Shown here: one piece after another, positions 7,718-15,722 of the stretch
Layout of the letters: each line of letters opens with the position of its first letter
Position numbering within the stretch: the stretch's first letter is position 1
Source of the DNA: Vibrio maritimus
GTDB lineage: Bacteria; Pseudomonadota; Gammaproteobacteria; Enterobacterales; Vibrionaceae
Length of the DNA stretch: 32,446 nt
NCBI GenBank assembly: GCA_000755425.1
Contig: BBMT01000026.1
Location: 1 to 32,446, forward strand
Reading direction: 5' to 3'
Program-made: the position numbers and the translations under genes
Notes under the pieces: generated by a model
The model's database searches: none
Told to the model about the DNA's origin: nothing
The model's input: the letters and a program-made list of their open reading frames with translations, nothing else

Positions 7718-9212
7718 ATGAGTCTCGCAGTGAATTCTTCACCTTTGTATGCGGCTATCGATCTTGGCTCCAACAGTTTCCATATGTTGGTTGTACGTCA
7801 TATCGATGGCAGCATTCAGACCATGGCCAAGATTAAGCGCAAAGTGCGTTTGGCCGCAGGCTTGATGATGAGATGGCTCTCAGTCAAGAAGCGATGCAGC
7901 GTGGTTGGGATTGCCTTAGTCTTTTCGCGGAAAGACTTCAGGACATCCCACAAGAAAACATCCGTATTGTTGGTACCGCCACACTACGTACTGCAACTAA
8001 CGTTGATGTATTCTTAGAGAAAGCGAATCAAATCTTGGGTTACCCAATCCAAGTGATAAGCGGTGAAGAAGAAGCAGCGACCATCTACAAAGGTGTGGCT
8101 CATACATCTGGTGGTACAGGCCGTCGCCTTGTGGTCGATATTGGCGGAGCCAGTACCGAGCTTATTATTGGCGAAGGGTTCGAGCCAAAAGCATTGACCA
8201 GTCTGAAAATGGGCTGTGTCACTTGGCTAGAGCGTTTCTTTAAAGACCGCCAGCTAAACAAAGCCAACTTCGAACGCGCTATCGAAGGCGCCAAACAGAC
8301 GCTCGCCCCAATTCTAGAGCAGTATCAGGAATTGGGTTGGGACGTGTGTGTGGGTGCCAGTGGTACAGTTCAAGCTCTGCAAGAGATCATGCTGGCTCAA
8401 GGTATGGATGAGGTCATCACTCATGCCAAGCTTAAGCGCCTGCAAAAACAAGCGATGCAAGCCGATCACCTTGAAGAGCTCGACATTGATGGTCTAACGC
8501 TGGAACGCGCTTTGGTGTTCCCAAGCGGCTTATCTATCCTGATTGCCATTTTTGAACTACTCAATATCGACTCCATGACGCTTGCGGGCGGTGCGCTGCG
8601 CGAGGGAATGGTGTATGACATGGTTGAAGAGCTGCAACAAGATGACATTCGTGCGCGCACTATCAACAGCGTACAAACCCGTTGTCAGCTCGATGTGGAA
8701 TACGGCGATCAAGTTGCTGCTACTGCCACCAGCTTATTAGTGAGCTGTGGTAATGAAAGCTGGATTGAAGAGCCCATGCTATTGCATTGCTCGAAGCTGC
8801 ATCAAAACTGCATGAAATCGGCCTCACTTTGGACTTTAAAAAGGCCGGTGAGCATAGTGCGTACTTACTTCAGAACTTAGACTTGCCGGGTTTCACTCGT
8901 GCGCAAAAACACCTACTTGCTGAAGTGGTTCGTCGATACAAAGACCAGCTAACGCCACTACCATCTCAACATGCTTTGTCTACACAGAGTGCGGAACGAG
9001 TTCTGAGATTGTTGCGCTTATCGGTGATCATTACTCACCGCCGCCAGCGTAGCCTGCAGCCAAAGTTTGAAGTGCAATGCGCGGGCAACAGCCTAACGCT
9101 CTCTATCGACAAGCAGTGGTTAGAAGCCCATCCTCTGTCAGCAGCAGAGTTGGAAATCGAGTCTAACCGACAGTCAGATGCCGGTTGGCCATTGACGATT
9201 CAGGCGGTCTAA
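7718..9212 (+). CDS. gppA: Ppx/GppA phosphatase GppA, frame-broken twice in this sequence
   Basis: It hydrolyses pppGpp to ppGpp and can act as an exopolyphosphatase, so it belongs to the stringent response. Three frames join end to end: 7718 to about 7860, about 7863 to 8773, and about 8776 to 9212. Family motifs follow in order: AAIDLGSNSFHMLVV, GEEEAATIYKGVAH, DIGGASTELIIG, GASGTVQALQEI and LAGGALREGMVYDM, then the C-terminal helical domain with KLHEIGLTL. Each join needs one added base (near 7860, and at the CCC of 8773-8775), giving 498 residues against 494 in E. coli. That fits missing bases in the sequence better than a true pseudogene. It lies 52 bases downstream of rhlB. Confidence 0.88.
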
Positions 9213-9255
9213 GCCTGACTCAAGCGGCTCAAGCGGCTCAAGCTGATTACTGTGA

Positions 9256-9287
9256 AAAAATCCCGAACCAAACAGTTCGGGATTTTT
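9256..9287. terminator. bidirectional terminator between gppA and yhhQ
   Basis: A 13-bp stem (AAAAATCCCGAAC at 9256-9268, GTTCGGGATTTTT at 9275-9287) lies between two convergent genes. A T tract follows on both strands, so it can end both transcripts. Confidence 0.88.
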
Positions 9288-9309
9288 ATTTTTAGCTTCT
9301 AGATACTCG

Positions 9310-9981
9310 TTAGGCTTTTACGCCAGTCACCTTCAACTCTGGGTTCACTGCGGTAAGCTTCTTCACCAAGAAGTTGAGCAGCACGCCGTACATAGGAACG
9401 AATAGACCAAGACTGATCACCAGTTTAAAGCCGTAGTCGACCAAGGCGATCTCCGTCCAGTGCTCTGCCATAAACGGATCTGGGCTTTGGTAGAATGCGA
9501 TAGCAAAGAAGGCCAGCGTATCCAGCGCGTTACCAAACAGTGTTGAACATGTCGGAGCCACCCACCACTGCTTCATTTGGCGCAGACGATTGAAAACATG
9601 CACATCTAGAATTTGTCCCAGCAGGTAAGCCATAAAGCTTGCCGCAGCGATACGAGCAACAAACAGGTTAAATTCACCTAAGTGCCCAAAGCCCTGGAAC
9701 TGCCCTTCAAAGAACAATACCGATAATCCATACGACACCGCCAATGCAGGTAGCATGACCAAGAAGATGATCTTACGGGCTAAACCAGCACCAAAGATAC
9801 GTACGGTCAGATCGGTCGCAAGAAAAATGAATGGGAAAGTAAATGCGCCCCACGTGGTGTGGAAACCGAAAATAGTAAACGGTAGCTGCACCAAGTAATT
9901 ACTGGATGCGATGATCACCAAGTGAAATAAAACAAGAAATGTCAGGGCTTTGCGCTGCTGCGCAGGGGAAAACGGGTTCAT
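9310..9981 (-). CDS. yhhQ: queuosine precursor (preQ0/preQ1) transporter YhhQ
   Basis: An inner-membrane transporter that takes up deazaguanine precursors of the tRNA base queuosine. The ATG at 9981 gives 223 residues (E. coli 221) starting MNPFSPAQQRKALTFL; a frame extension to 10032 would run through the leader RNA and is rejected. About six hydrophobic segments are visible. Signature stretches SSNYLVQLPFTIFGFHTTWG, FIFLATDLTVRIFGA, GQILDVHVFNRLRQ and FMAEHWTEIALVDY match the YhhQ (COG1738) family closely. It is a single gene with its own promoter and a preQ1-type leader, and is convergent with gppA. Confidence 0.94.
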   Translation of the reverse strand: MNPFSPAQQRKALTFLVLFHLVIIASSNYLVQLPFTIFGFHTTWGAFTFPFIFLATDLTVRIFGAGLARKIIFLVMLPALAVSYGLSVLFFEGQFQGFGHLGEFNLFVARIAAASFMAYLLGQILDVHVFNRLRQMKQWWVAPTCSTLFGNALDTLAFFAIAFYQSPDPFMAEHWTEIALVDYGFKLVISLGLFVPMYGVLLNFLVKKLTAVNPELKVTGVKA

Positions 9982-9987
9982 ATTGTA

Positions 9988-10038
9988 CCTTTTTCGTTTT
10001 GCTTGGGGTTGAGGGAACCCAAGTTGAGGCAAAGCCTC
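9988..10038 (-). promoter_or_regulatory. candidate preQ1-I riboswitch upstream of yhhQ
   Basis: Read on the minus strand, the leader holds a 6-bp stem CTTGGG (10023-10018) / CCCAAG (10007-10002) with loop TTCCCTCAAC. An A-rich tail CAAAACGAAAAAGG follows, ending in the Shine-Dalgarno AAGG (9991-9988) six bases before the yhhQ ATG. This is the small H-type pseudoknot layout of preQ1-I aptamers: loop CCU can pair with AGG of the ribosome site when ligand binds, blocking translation. A separate hairpin GAGGC/GCCTC (10038-10026) lies just upstream. The control of a preQ1 transporter by preQ1 makes biological sense. No covariance test was possible. Confidence 0.72.
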
Positions 10039-10112
10039 GAGTGACTAATAAAATGGTTTGTTGTGCCGCTTATTTAACTCATAGTTTCATTAACTAAGCT
10101 CAGCGGCGGGCG

Positions 10113-10140
10113 ATTATACATTAATCAATTTAACGCGCAA
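10113..10140 (-). promoter_or_regulatory. yhhQ: yhhQ promoter
   Basis: On the minus strand -35 TTGCGC (10140-10135) and a consensus -10 TATAAT (10118-10113) are spaced by 16 bases. This would produce a leader of about 125 bases that contains the preQ1-I candidate. Confidence 0.7.
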
Positions 10141-10190
10141 TAGAGGATAATATAGCAAACGTTTTCGAGCTAACGACGGAATGCGTTATG

Positions 10191-10493
10191 TCAAAAACCG
10201 CGACGAAATAGCCCCGCCAAGAAATCAAACTCTTCTTTGCTTGCAGAAATATCTAAAGCTTCAAGCCACATCGATTCACTATAGTGCTCACCTTTTAACA
10301 GCATACGGCAGCCTTCAAAATCCACCAGCCAAGAGTGAATGTCTGCGTCCCACTGCTTTTCCACCACGGTTGCGCCGAGCTGGTCGAGCATCAACATCGC
10401 TAGTGAATCAAAGCTATCAAAATCAAAAGAAGGCGCAACGATAAGTAGCTTGCCTTCCTGTTCAATATATTCACGAAGACCAAAATCAACCAT
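10191..10493 (-). CDS. DUF3630-like small protein downstream of recQ
   Basis: A 100-residue acidic soluble protein with no signal peptide or membrane segment. It resembles the DUF3630 family found beside recQ in Vibrio-related genomes; this is a recollection, not a search. Visible features are an N-terminal segment rich in aromatic and acidic residues (APSFDFDSFDSLAM), a central HSWLVDFEG and a C-terminal EEFDFLAGLFRRGF. Its start overlaps the end of recQ by eight bases, so it is probably translationally coupled to RecQ. Its function is unknown. Confidence 0.75.
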   Translation of the reverse strand: MVDFGLREYIEQEGKLLIVAPSFDFDSFDSLAMLMLDQLGATVVEKQWDADIHSWLVDFEGCRMLLKGEHYSESMWLEALDISASKEEFDFLAGLFRRGF

Positions 10494-12321
10494 GACCCGT
10501 TAAGTGCTCCTGTATTAAGTCGAGAAAAGGATCCGCATACTTTTCAAGCTTGCGCTCACCCACCCCATTCACGGCAAGCATTTCACCATACGAGGTCGGT
10601 AAGATTTCTGCCATATCAATCAAGGTCGCGTCACTGAACACCACATAAGGTGGCAAGCCATCTTCATCAGCAATCGACTTACGCAGTTTACGAAGTTTGG
10701 CAAACAGCTTTTTGTCGTAGTGTTTCGACGCCAGCTTATCGGATTTCGCGCTGCGCGCCGCGGTATCGAGTCTTGGTACGGCAAGCTCTAGTGTGGTTTC
10801 ACCGCGCAGCAGAGGACGTGCTTCTTCTGTCAGTTGCAAGGTCGAGTTACGAGTGATGTTTTGGCTCAATAACCCTTTGTGCACCAGCTGTCTAAAGATA
10901 CTCACCCAGTAGTCGTGACTATGATCGCGGCCAATACCGTAAGTGGTGAGTTTGTCATGTCCATGCTCGCGAATACGGATATTCGACATACCACGCAGCA
11001 CCTCCACTACGTAGCTAATACCAAAGCTTTGATTGACGCGATAGACACAAGAGAGTGCTTTTTGCGCCTCTTGGGTGGCATCAAAGTGCTTCGGTGGATC
11101 CAAGCAGATATCGCAGTTACCACAAGGCTGCTCGCGATACTCACCAAAGTAATTAAGCAGCACCTGACGACGACAGGTTTGCGCCTCCGCAAAGGCACTC
11201 ATGGCGTTAAGCTTATGACTCTCGACCTGCTTTTGTGGTCCCTCGGGCTTTTCATCCACCATACGACGCAGCCAGCCCATATCAGCAGGATCGTAAAGCA
11301 TCATCGCTTCTGCGGGTAACCCATCACGCCCTGCTCGCCCTGTCTCTTGGTAGTAAGACTCTATATTGCGCGGAATATCAAAGTGAGCAACGAAACGCAC
11401 GTTCGGTTTGTTAATGCCCATTCCAAAAGCCACCGTTGCGACCACAACCTGAATGTCATCACGCTGAAACGCATCTTGAACATAAGCACGTTCATCGGTA
11501 TCCATGCCGGCATGATAGCCAGCCGCTCGAATATGGTTGCCACACAGCTTTTCCGTGAGCATTTCCACTTTCTTACGGCTCCCACAATAGATGATTCCGC
11601 TACCGCCCTTGTTCTCACCAAGAAAGCGCACAATCTGCGAGACTGGCTTATGCTTCTCAACCAAGGTGTAGCGAATATTAGGTCTGTCGAAGCTGCCTAA
11701 GTATTCGTGCGGGTTTTGTAGATTGAGCCTGTGGATGATGTCTTTGCGAGTGGCATCGTCGGCCGTTGCTGTCAGCGCCACTACTGGCACGTACGGAAAT
11801 TGCTCTTTGAGGCGACCGAGCGCGGCATACTCAGGGCGAAAATCGTGCCCCCACTGAGAAATACAGTGCGCTTCATCCACGGCAATCATCGACAGCTCAA
11901 TATGCTCTAGCCTTTCGATGAAGTCGTGCATCAACACACGCTCTGGCGACACATACACCAGCTTGATCTGCCCGCTGTTCATGCGGCGATAAATATCAAT
12001 TAGTGCCTCTCTCGACTGAGTCGAGTTAATGCACTCTGCAGCAACGCCGTCAGCCTTGAGCTGGTCGACTTGATCTTTCATCAGGGAAATCAGTGGCGAG
12101 ATCACCAAGGTCACGCCGGGTCTCACTAAGGCAGGGATCTGATAGCACAGAGATTTACCGCCACCGGTTGGCATGATCACTAGTCCATCGTTGCCCGCAA
12201 TAGCACTGTCGATAACTTCTTGCTGTCCTGGACGAAACTCTTGATAGCCGAAAACGGACTCTAAGACCGACTGCGAACTGGGTAGTGATTCAGATTGTTC
12301 TGCAGCGAGTACGGCTGTCAT
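10486..12321 (-). CDS. recQ: ATP-dependent DNA helicase RecQ
   Basis: A 3'-5' DNA helicase of recombination and replication-fork repair. It has 611 residues, close to E. coli RecQ. Motif I MPTGGGKS lies at 50-57, DEAH at 149-152 and the motif VI region QETGRAGRDG at 325-334. The RecQ-C-terminal zinc site is C383, C400, C403 and C406, and a C-terminal HRDC domain runs from about 530 to 605 (PTSYGEMLAVNGVGERKLEK). The ATG at 12321 gives an intact N-terminus. It is divergent from rarD, as in other Vibrio genomes as far as I recall, and overlaps the small DUF3630-like gene at its 3' end. Confidence 0.96.
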   Translation of the reverse strand: MTAVLAAEQSESLPSSQSVLESVFGYQEFRPGQQEVIDSAIAGNDGLVIMPTGGGKSLCYQIPALVRPGVTLVISPLISLMKDQVDQLKADGVAAECINSTQSREALIDIYRRMNSGQIKLVYVSPERVLMHDFIERLEHIELSMIAVDEAHCISQWGHDFRPEYAALGRLKEQFPYVPVVALTATADDATRKDIIHRLNLQNPHEYLGSFDRPNIRYTLVEKHKPVSQIVRFLGENKGGSGIIYCGSRKKVEMLTEKLCGNHIRAAGYHAGMDTDERAYVQDAFQRDDIQVVVATVAFGMGINKPNVRFVAHFDIPRNIESYYQETGRAGRDGLPAEAMMLYDPADMGWLRRMVDEKPEGPQKQVESHKLNAMSAFAEAQTCRRQVLLNYFGEYREQPCGNCDICLDPPKHFDATQEAQKALSCVYRVNQSFGISYVVEVLRGMSNIRIREHGHDKLTTYGIGRDHSHDYWVSIFRQLVHKGLLSQNITRNSTLQLTEEARPLLRGETTLELAVPRLDTAARSAKSDKLASKHYDKKLFAKLRKLRKSIADEDGLPPYVVFSDATLIDMAEILPTSYGEMLAVNGVGERKLEKYADPFLDLIQEHLTGHG

Positions 12322-12526
12322 GCAATATCCTGATGAAAGTCTTTGATGGGTCGAAAACGCTACATTGTAGAGGGGTTGTCACTTGAAGGAAACTCAATTT
12401 GCTCTGCGGGATGAAGAAAAAGTAGCTTCAGATCGAGCATTAAATAGTCCAAAACACCACAACACGTTATACTCAAACGCTTTCCTCCCCCTTTTAGGTC
12501 ACAGACCTGCTCTTGAGAAAATTTGC

Positions 12527-13428
12527 ATGTCATTAGAAGAACAACAAAGAGCCAAACAAGGCGTTTTACTCGCCATCGGTGCTTACACAATGTGGGGATC
12601 GCCCCTATCTACTTTAAAGCACTAAGTAGCGTCTCTCCCTTAGAAATTCTCAGCCACCGAGTGATCTGGTCATTTGTATTACTGACTGTCTTACTTCATT
12701 TCGGTCGACGCTGGCGCAGTGTTCGCGATGTATTGCGTTCAAAAAAGAAGATGGGCTACCTAGTCACTACCGCACTATTAGTAGGTGTTAACTGGCTAAT
12801 CTTTATCTGGGCGGTTAACGCCAATCACATGCTCGATGCGAGTCTGGGTTACTACATCAATCCACTCATCAACGTGATACTCGGCATGCTGTTCTTAGGT
12901 GAACGACTTAGAAAACTGCAGTGGTTTGCGGTCGCACTCGCCACTATCGGCGTTCTAATTCAGCTAATTGCATTTGGTTCGGTACCCGTTGTTGCCCTCG
13001 CACTGGCAATGAGCTTTGGCCTTTACGGTTTGCTGCGTAAAAAAGTCAGTTTAGATGCGCAAACAGGGCTGTTCATTGAAACCTTAGTAATGCTGCCAGC
13101 AGCCGCCATTTATGTGCTATTTATCGCGGATACGGCGACGTCAAACATGATGGATAACAGCACGACACTGAACCTACTGCTTATCTCAGCGGGTATCGTC
13201 ACCACGCTTCCACTATTGTGCTTTACCGGTGCGGCGACACGCTTGAAGCTGTCGACTCTTGGCTTTTTCCAATACATTGGTCCGAGTTTGATGTTCTTGC
13301 TGGCCGTGCTGGTGTATGGCGAAGCCTTTACCTTAGATAAAGCGCTAACCTTTGCTTTCATCTGGGGTGCATTGGTGGTGTTTAGCTTTGATGGACTGAA
13401 AACCAACCGAGCTAACAAGAAGCGTTAA
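12527..13428 (+). CDS. rarD: RarD/EamA-family transporter, frame-broken near its start
   Basis: An inner-membrane protein of the DMT superfamily (RarD, historically linked to chloramphenicol resistance; substrate uncertain). It starts MSLEEQQRAKQGVLLAIGAY from the ATG at 12527. The frame breaks at the G run of 12594-12597; one more G restores TMWGIAPIYFKALSSVSPLE and gives 300 residues (E. coli RarD 296). About ten hydrophobic helices are visible, including INPLINVILGMLFLGERL and LGFFQYIGPSLMFLLAVLVY, both typical of the family. It is divergent from recQ. Confidence 0.86.
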
Positions 13429-13525
13429 TACCGCAATTTGATGTGTGAGGTGTCCATTTTTTACAAGACACCTCGCCTTTTTCCCTCCTATACTGGAGCC
13501 AATGTTATTAATAGAAGGAGATCAT

Positions 13526-14316
13526 ATGGAGAAGATAGATTATCTGTCGTCGCCTATCCCAGATATTAATCTCATTAGCGGCTCATACAAAAAGTTTGCA
13601 TTTCAGAAGCACTACCATCTCGACTATCACTTTGGTTGATTGTCAGTGGCCAGCAACAGTTTCAGCTAAAGGGCACATCCTACACCAGTGGTCCTGGAGA
13701 CTTGGTCTTGATGCCCCCTGATGAACTCCATGACGGACAAGCACGCTTTGAAGAAGGTTATGAGGTAAAAGTACTGACGGTCTCTGCTCCTTGGCTAACG
13801 CAATTTTCGATGAATAACAGCTCTGGCGGTTTGGGCTTTCACTCACCTATTGTCCGTGAGCCCGGATTGTTTCGCTCATTGCTGGAGACGCATCAAACGC
13901 TCAGTACCAACCAAGTGAGTGCTTTGGCGCTAGATTGCATTCCACTAGATAGCTTTCAGAACATACTAGACCGACACGGCAAACCACTCTCTACCGAGAC
14001 ACATGCCATTGGTACTCAGTCACTCAAGCTAGTTCGGGACTATGTAATGGCATATCTCGACCAAGCAATCCGCCTAGAGCAGCTTGCTAAACTTTGCGAT
14101 TTGAGCCCAAGGCAGTTTCATCGCCAATTTAAACTGGCAACCGGGATGTCACCGCATGCTTGGCTAACCAGACTAAGGCTTGAGAAGAGTATGGCACTGA
14201 TGAAAGCCGGAAAGAGCGCAGTGCAAGTTGCGCTGCAAACCGGGTTTTACGACCAAGCACACTTTAGTAAGGCATTTCGAAACGTCTACGGCGTTTCTCC
14301 TTCAAACATTAACTAA
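13526..14316 (+). CDS. AraC-family transcriptional regulator, frame-broken near its start
   Basis: A DNA-binding regulator with an N-terminal cupin-like sensor half and a C-terminal AraC helix-turn-helix half. A good ribosome site AAGGAG (13515-13520) precedes the ATG at 13526 (MEKIDYLSSPIPDINL). The frame breaks at the GG of 13634-13635; one more G joins KHYHLDYHFG to LIVSGQQQFQL and gives 263 residues. The C-terminal part shows two helix-turn-helix segments (LEQLAKLCDLSPRQFHRQFK and AVQVALQTGFYDQAHFSKAF). The LysE-type exporter begins 20 bases after its stop, so that exporter is its probable target. The inducer is unknown. Confidence 0.83.
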
Positions 14317-14336
14317 CTAGTTTTCTTAGAACGATC

Positions 14337-14991
14337 ATGAATGAAATTACTATCCTAATGACACTGGCTACGGTGCACTTTGTTGCGCTTATGAGCCAGG
14401 GCCCGACTTTGCTCTTGTGGTACAAAATGCGACTCGATTTGGACGCCAGACTGGCTTCTATATTGCCCTAGGACTGTCATTTGGCATCTTACTACACTCA
14501 ATTTTCAGTCTAACGGGCGTGAGCTATGTCGTTCATCAGCACCCGACATTGTTTGCCGTCGTGCAGATCGCTGGCGGCAGCTATTTGCTTTACCTGGGTA
14601 TCGGCGCATTACGCTCCGTATGGGGTAGATGGCACAACGCCACCAGCCAAGTGACCTTGCCAATGACCCAAGTCTACTGCTTTCAAGTCGAAGACAGGCA
14701 TTCTCTCGCGGCTTTACCACCAATATTCTCAACCCAAAGGCCTTGGTGTTCTTTATCAGCTTGATGTCTAGCTTGGTGCCATCAACCATGTCGATACCGG
14801 GTAAAATGGCTGCACTAGTGATTCTATGGTCGCTTTCCTTGGCTTGGTTCTCTTTTTTAGCCTGGGCGCTGTCGACTAAGCGCATGCAGCGTAAGCTTGG
14901 ATCAGCCGCTATCTACATCGATGGACTATGTGGAGTGCTGTTTTCAGGGATTGGTGTGACCATCTTCACACAGGTGATTTCCGGCCTTTAG
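14337..14991 (+). CDS. LysE/RhtB-family exporter, frame-broken twice
   Basis: An inner-membrane amino-acid exporter of the LysE superfamily. It starts at the ATG at 14337. The first break is at the CCC of 14402-14404: one added C turns the run into SQGPDFALVVQNATRFGRQ, the family signature region. A second break lies between about 14640 and 14690, after which the frame gives SRGFTTNILNPKALVFFISL, another LysE hallmark. With two added bases the protein has 218 residues, normal for the family, and five to six hydrophobic helices. It directly follows the AraC-type gene. The substrate cannot be told from sequence. Confidence 0.8.
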
Positions 14992-15019
14992 GGTATTTTG
15001 CGTCATTCGACATGCAGCG

Positions 15020-15037
15020 TGTGCGAGATCTCTCACA
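15020..15037 (+). promoter_or_regulatory. GacA/UvrY/VarA-type upstream activating site
   Basis: An 18-base near-perfect palindrome, TGTGCGAGATCTCTCACA, fits the pattern TGTAAG-N2-AT-N2-CTTACA bound by the GacA/UvrY/VarA response regulators in front of csrB-type genes. It lies about 90 bases upstream of the predicted start of the Csr RNA. The half-sites keep TGT/ACA and the central AT but differ from consensus at positions 4-5. Confidence 0.65.
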
Positions 15038-15127
15038 AAGGCTTAGGTGTTTATCGCTTCGTGCTACAAGCATTCCACCCTAAAATAGCATAAGTCATTG
15101 TTTTATATATGATGGCGATAATTTCTC

Positions 15128-15615
15128 TTTGTTGAGACAATGGATTATTACTGCTTAACTGGATTGCTCCGAGGCCAGTTTCGTTTAATATTAACCATGT
15201 CGGAAGGATGCTGACACGGAACAGGAAACGCTCAGGGATTTGGGCATCTTCAGGAAGAAGATACGGTTATTCAGGATGAATGATCGGCATGGATAGCAAA
15301 TTGGACATTGAATGGACGCAATAGTAACTAGGATGGTTACTACTAAGGAAAGACAATGGACACCTCTGGATGAGGCAAGGACTTAGCATCAGGATGATGT
15401 CAGGGACACCGCTCAGGGAACAAGTGAAGTGCGCTAACGAGGATTGTTAGCAGATCAGGATAAGATCATTAGGACACCGCTAGGAAGGCGACGAAAGGAC
15501 TAAGCTGACGGATTACAGCACACTATCATGGATTAGATGCATGGAGCACTTTTAGTAGCCGGATTGCTGCGAGTAAGACTATAACCCCGATGGGCGCAAG
15601 CCTCGGGGTTTTTCT
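15128..15615 (+). ncRNA. CsrB-family regulatory RNA (CsrA sponge)
   Basis: A non-coding RNA of about 480 bases that would bind and titrate the translational regulator CsrA. I count about 29 GGA motifs between 15140 and 15565, mostly AGGA or TGGA. Several are in hairpin loops: AGTAAC-TAGGATG-GTTACT (15323-15341), GCTAAC-GAGGATT-GTTAGC (15433-15451), and CATCAGGATGATG near 15387. It ends in a strong intrinsic terminator, and a VarA-type site lies upstream. The start is approximate; a GATAAT at 15117-15122 could be the -10. Vibrios carry two to three such RNAs (csrB/C/D or csrB1/B2); I cannot say which this is. Confidence 0.9.
15583..15615 (+). terminator. terminator of the Csr-type RNA
   Basis: A stem AACCCCGA (15583-15590) / TCGGGGTT (15603-15610) carries an inner GGC/GCC extension with a GCAA loop and is followed by TTTCTTT. 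It forms the 3' end of the CsrB-family RNA. Confidence 0.88.
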
Positions 15616-15669
15616 TTGCCTGCGATCTAGCGATTCAAAACAACGCTCAACCTAGAACACTAGATACAA

Positions 15670-15697
15670 AAAAGGAGCTCATCGATAAGCTCCTTTT
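15670..15697 (-). terminator. uvrD terminator
   Basis: A 10-bp stem (AAAAGGAGCT at 15670-15679, AGCTCCTTTT at 15688-15697) is followed on the minus strand by further T residues, 26 bases after the uvrD stop. It also backs up the convergent Csr RNA terminator. Confidence 0.82.
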
Positions 15698-15722
15698 CAG
15701 TTCAACGTTCACATCAAGTCGT

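Noticed and set aside
7850..7870. Programmed ribosomal frameshifting in gppA
   Set aside because: No slippery heptamer with a downstream structure is seen, and eight further breaks of the same kind in unrelated genes point to missing bases.
9219..9245. Three tandem copies of a 9-base unit (CTCAAGCGG)
   Set aside because: The run is short and follows directly after the gppA stop codon, with no sign of function; it is probably slippage.
9851..9856. CACGTG as another parS core (also at 30644-30649)
   Set aside because: The flanking bases do not extend the GTTTC/GAAAC arms, so ParB binding is not expected.
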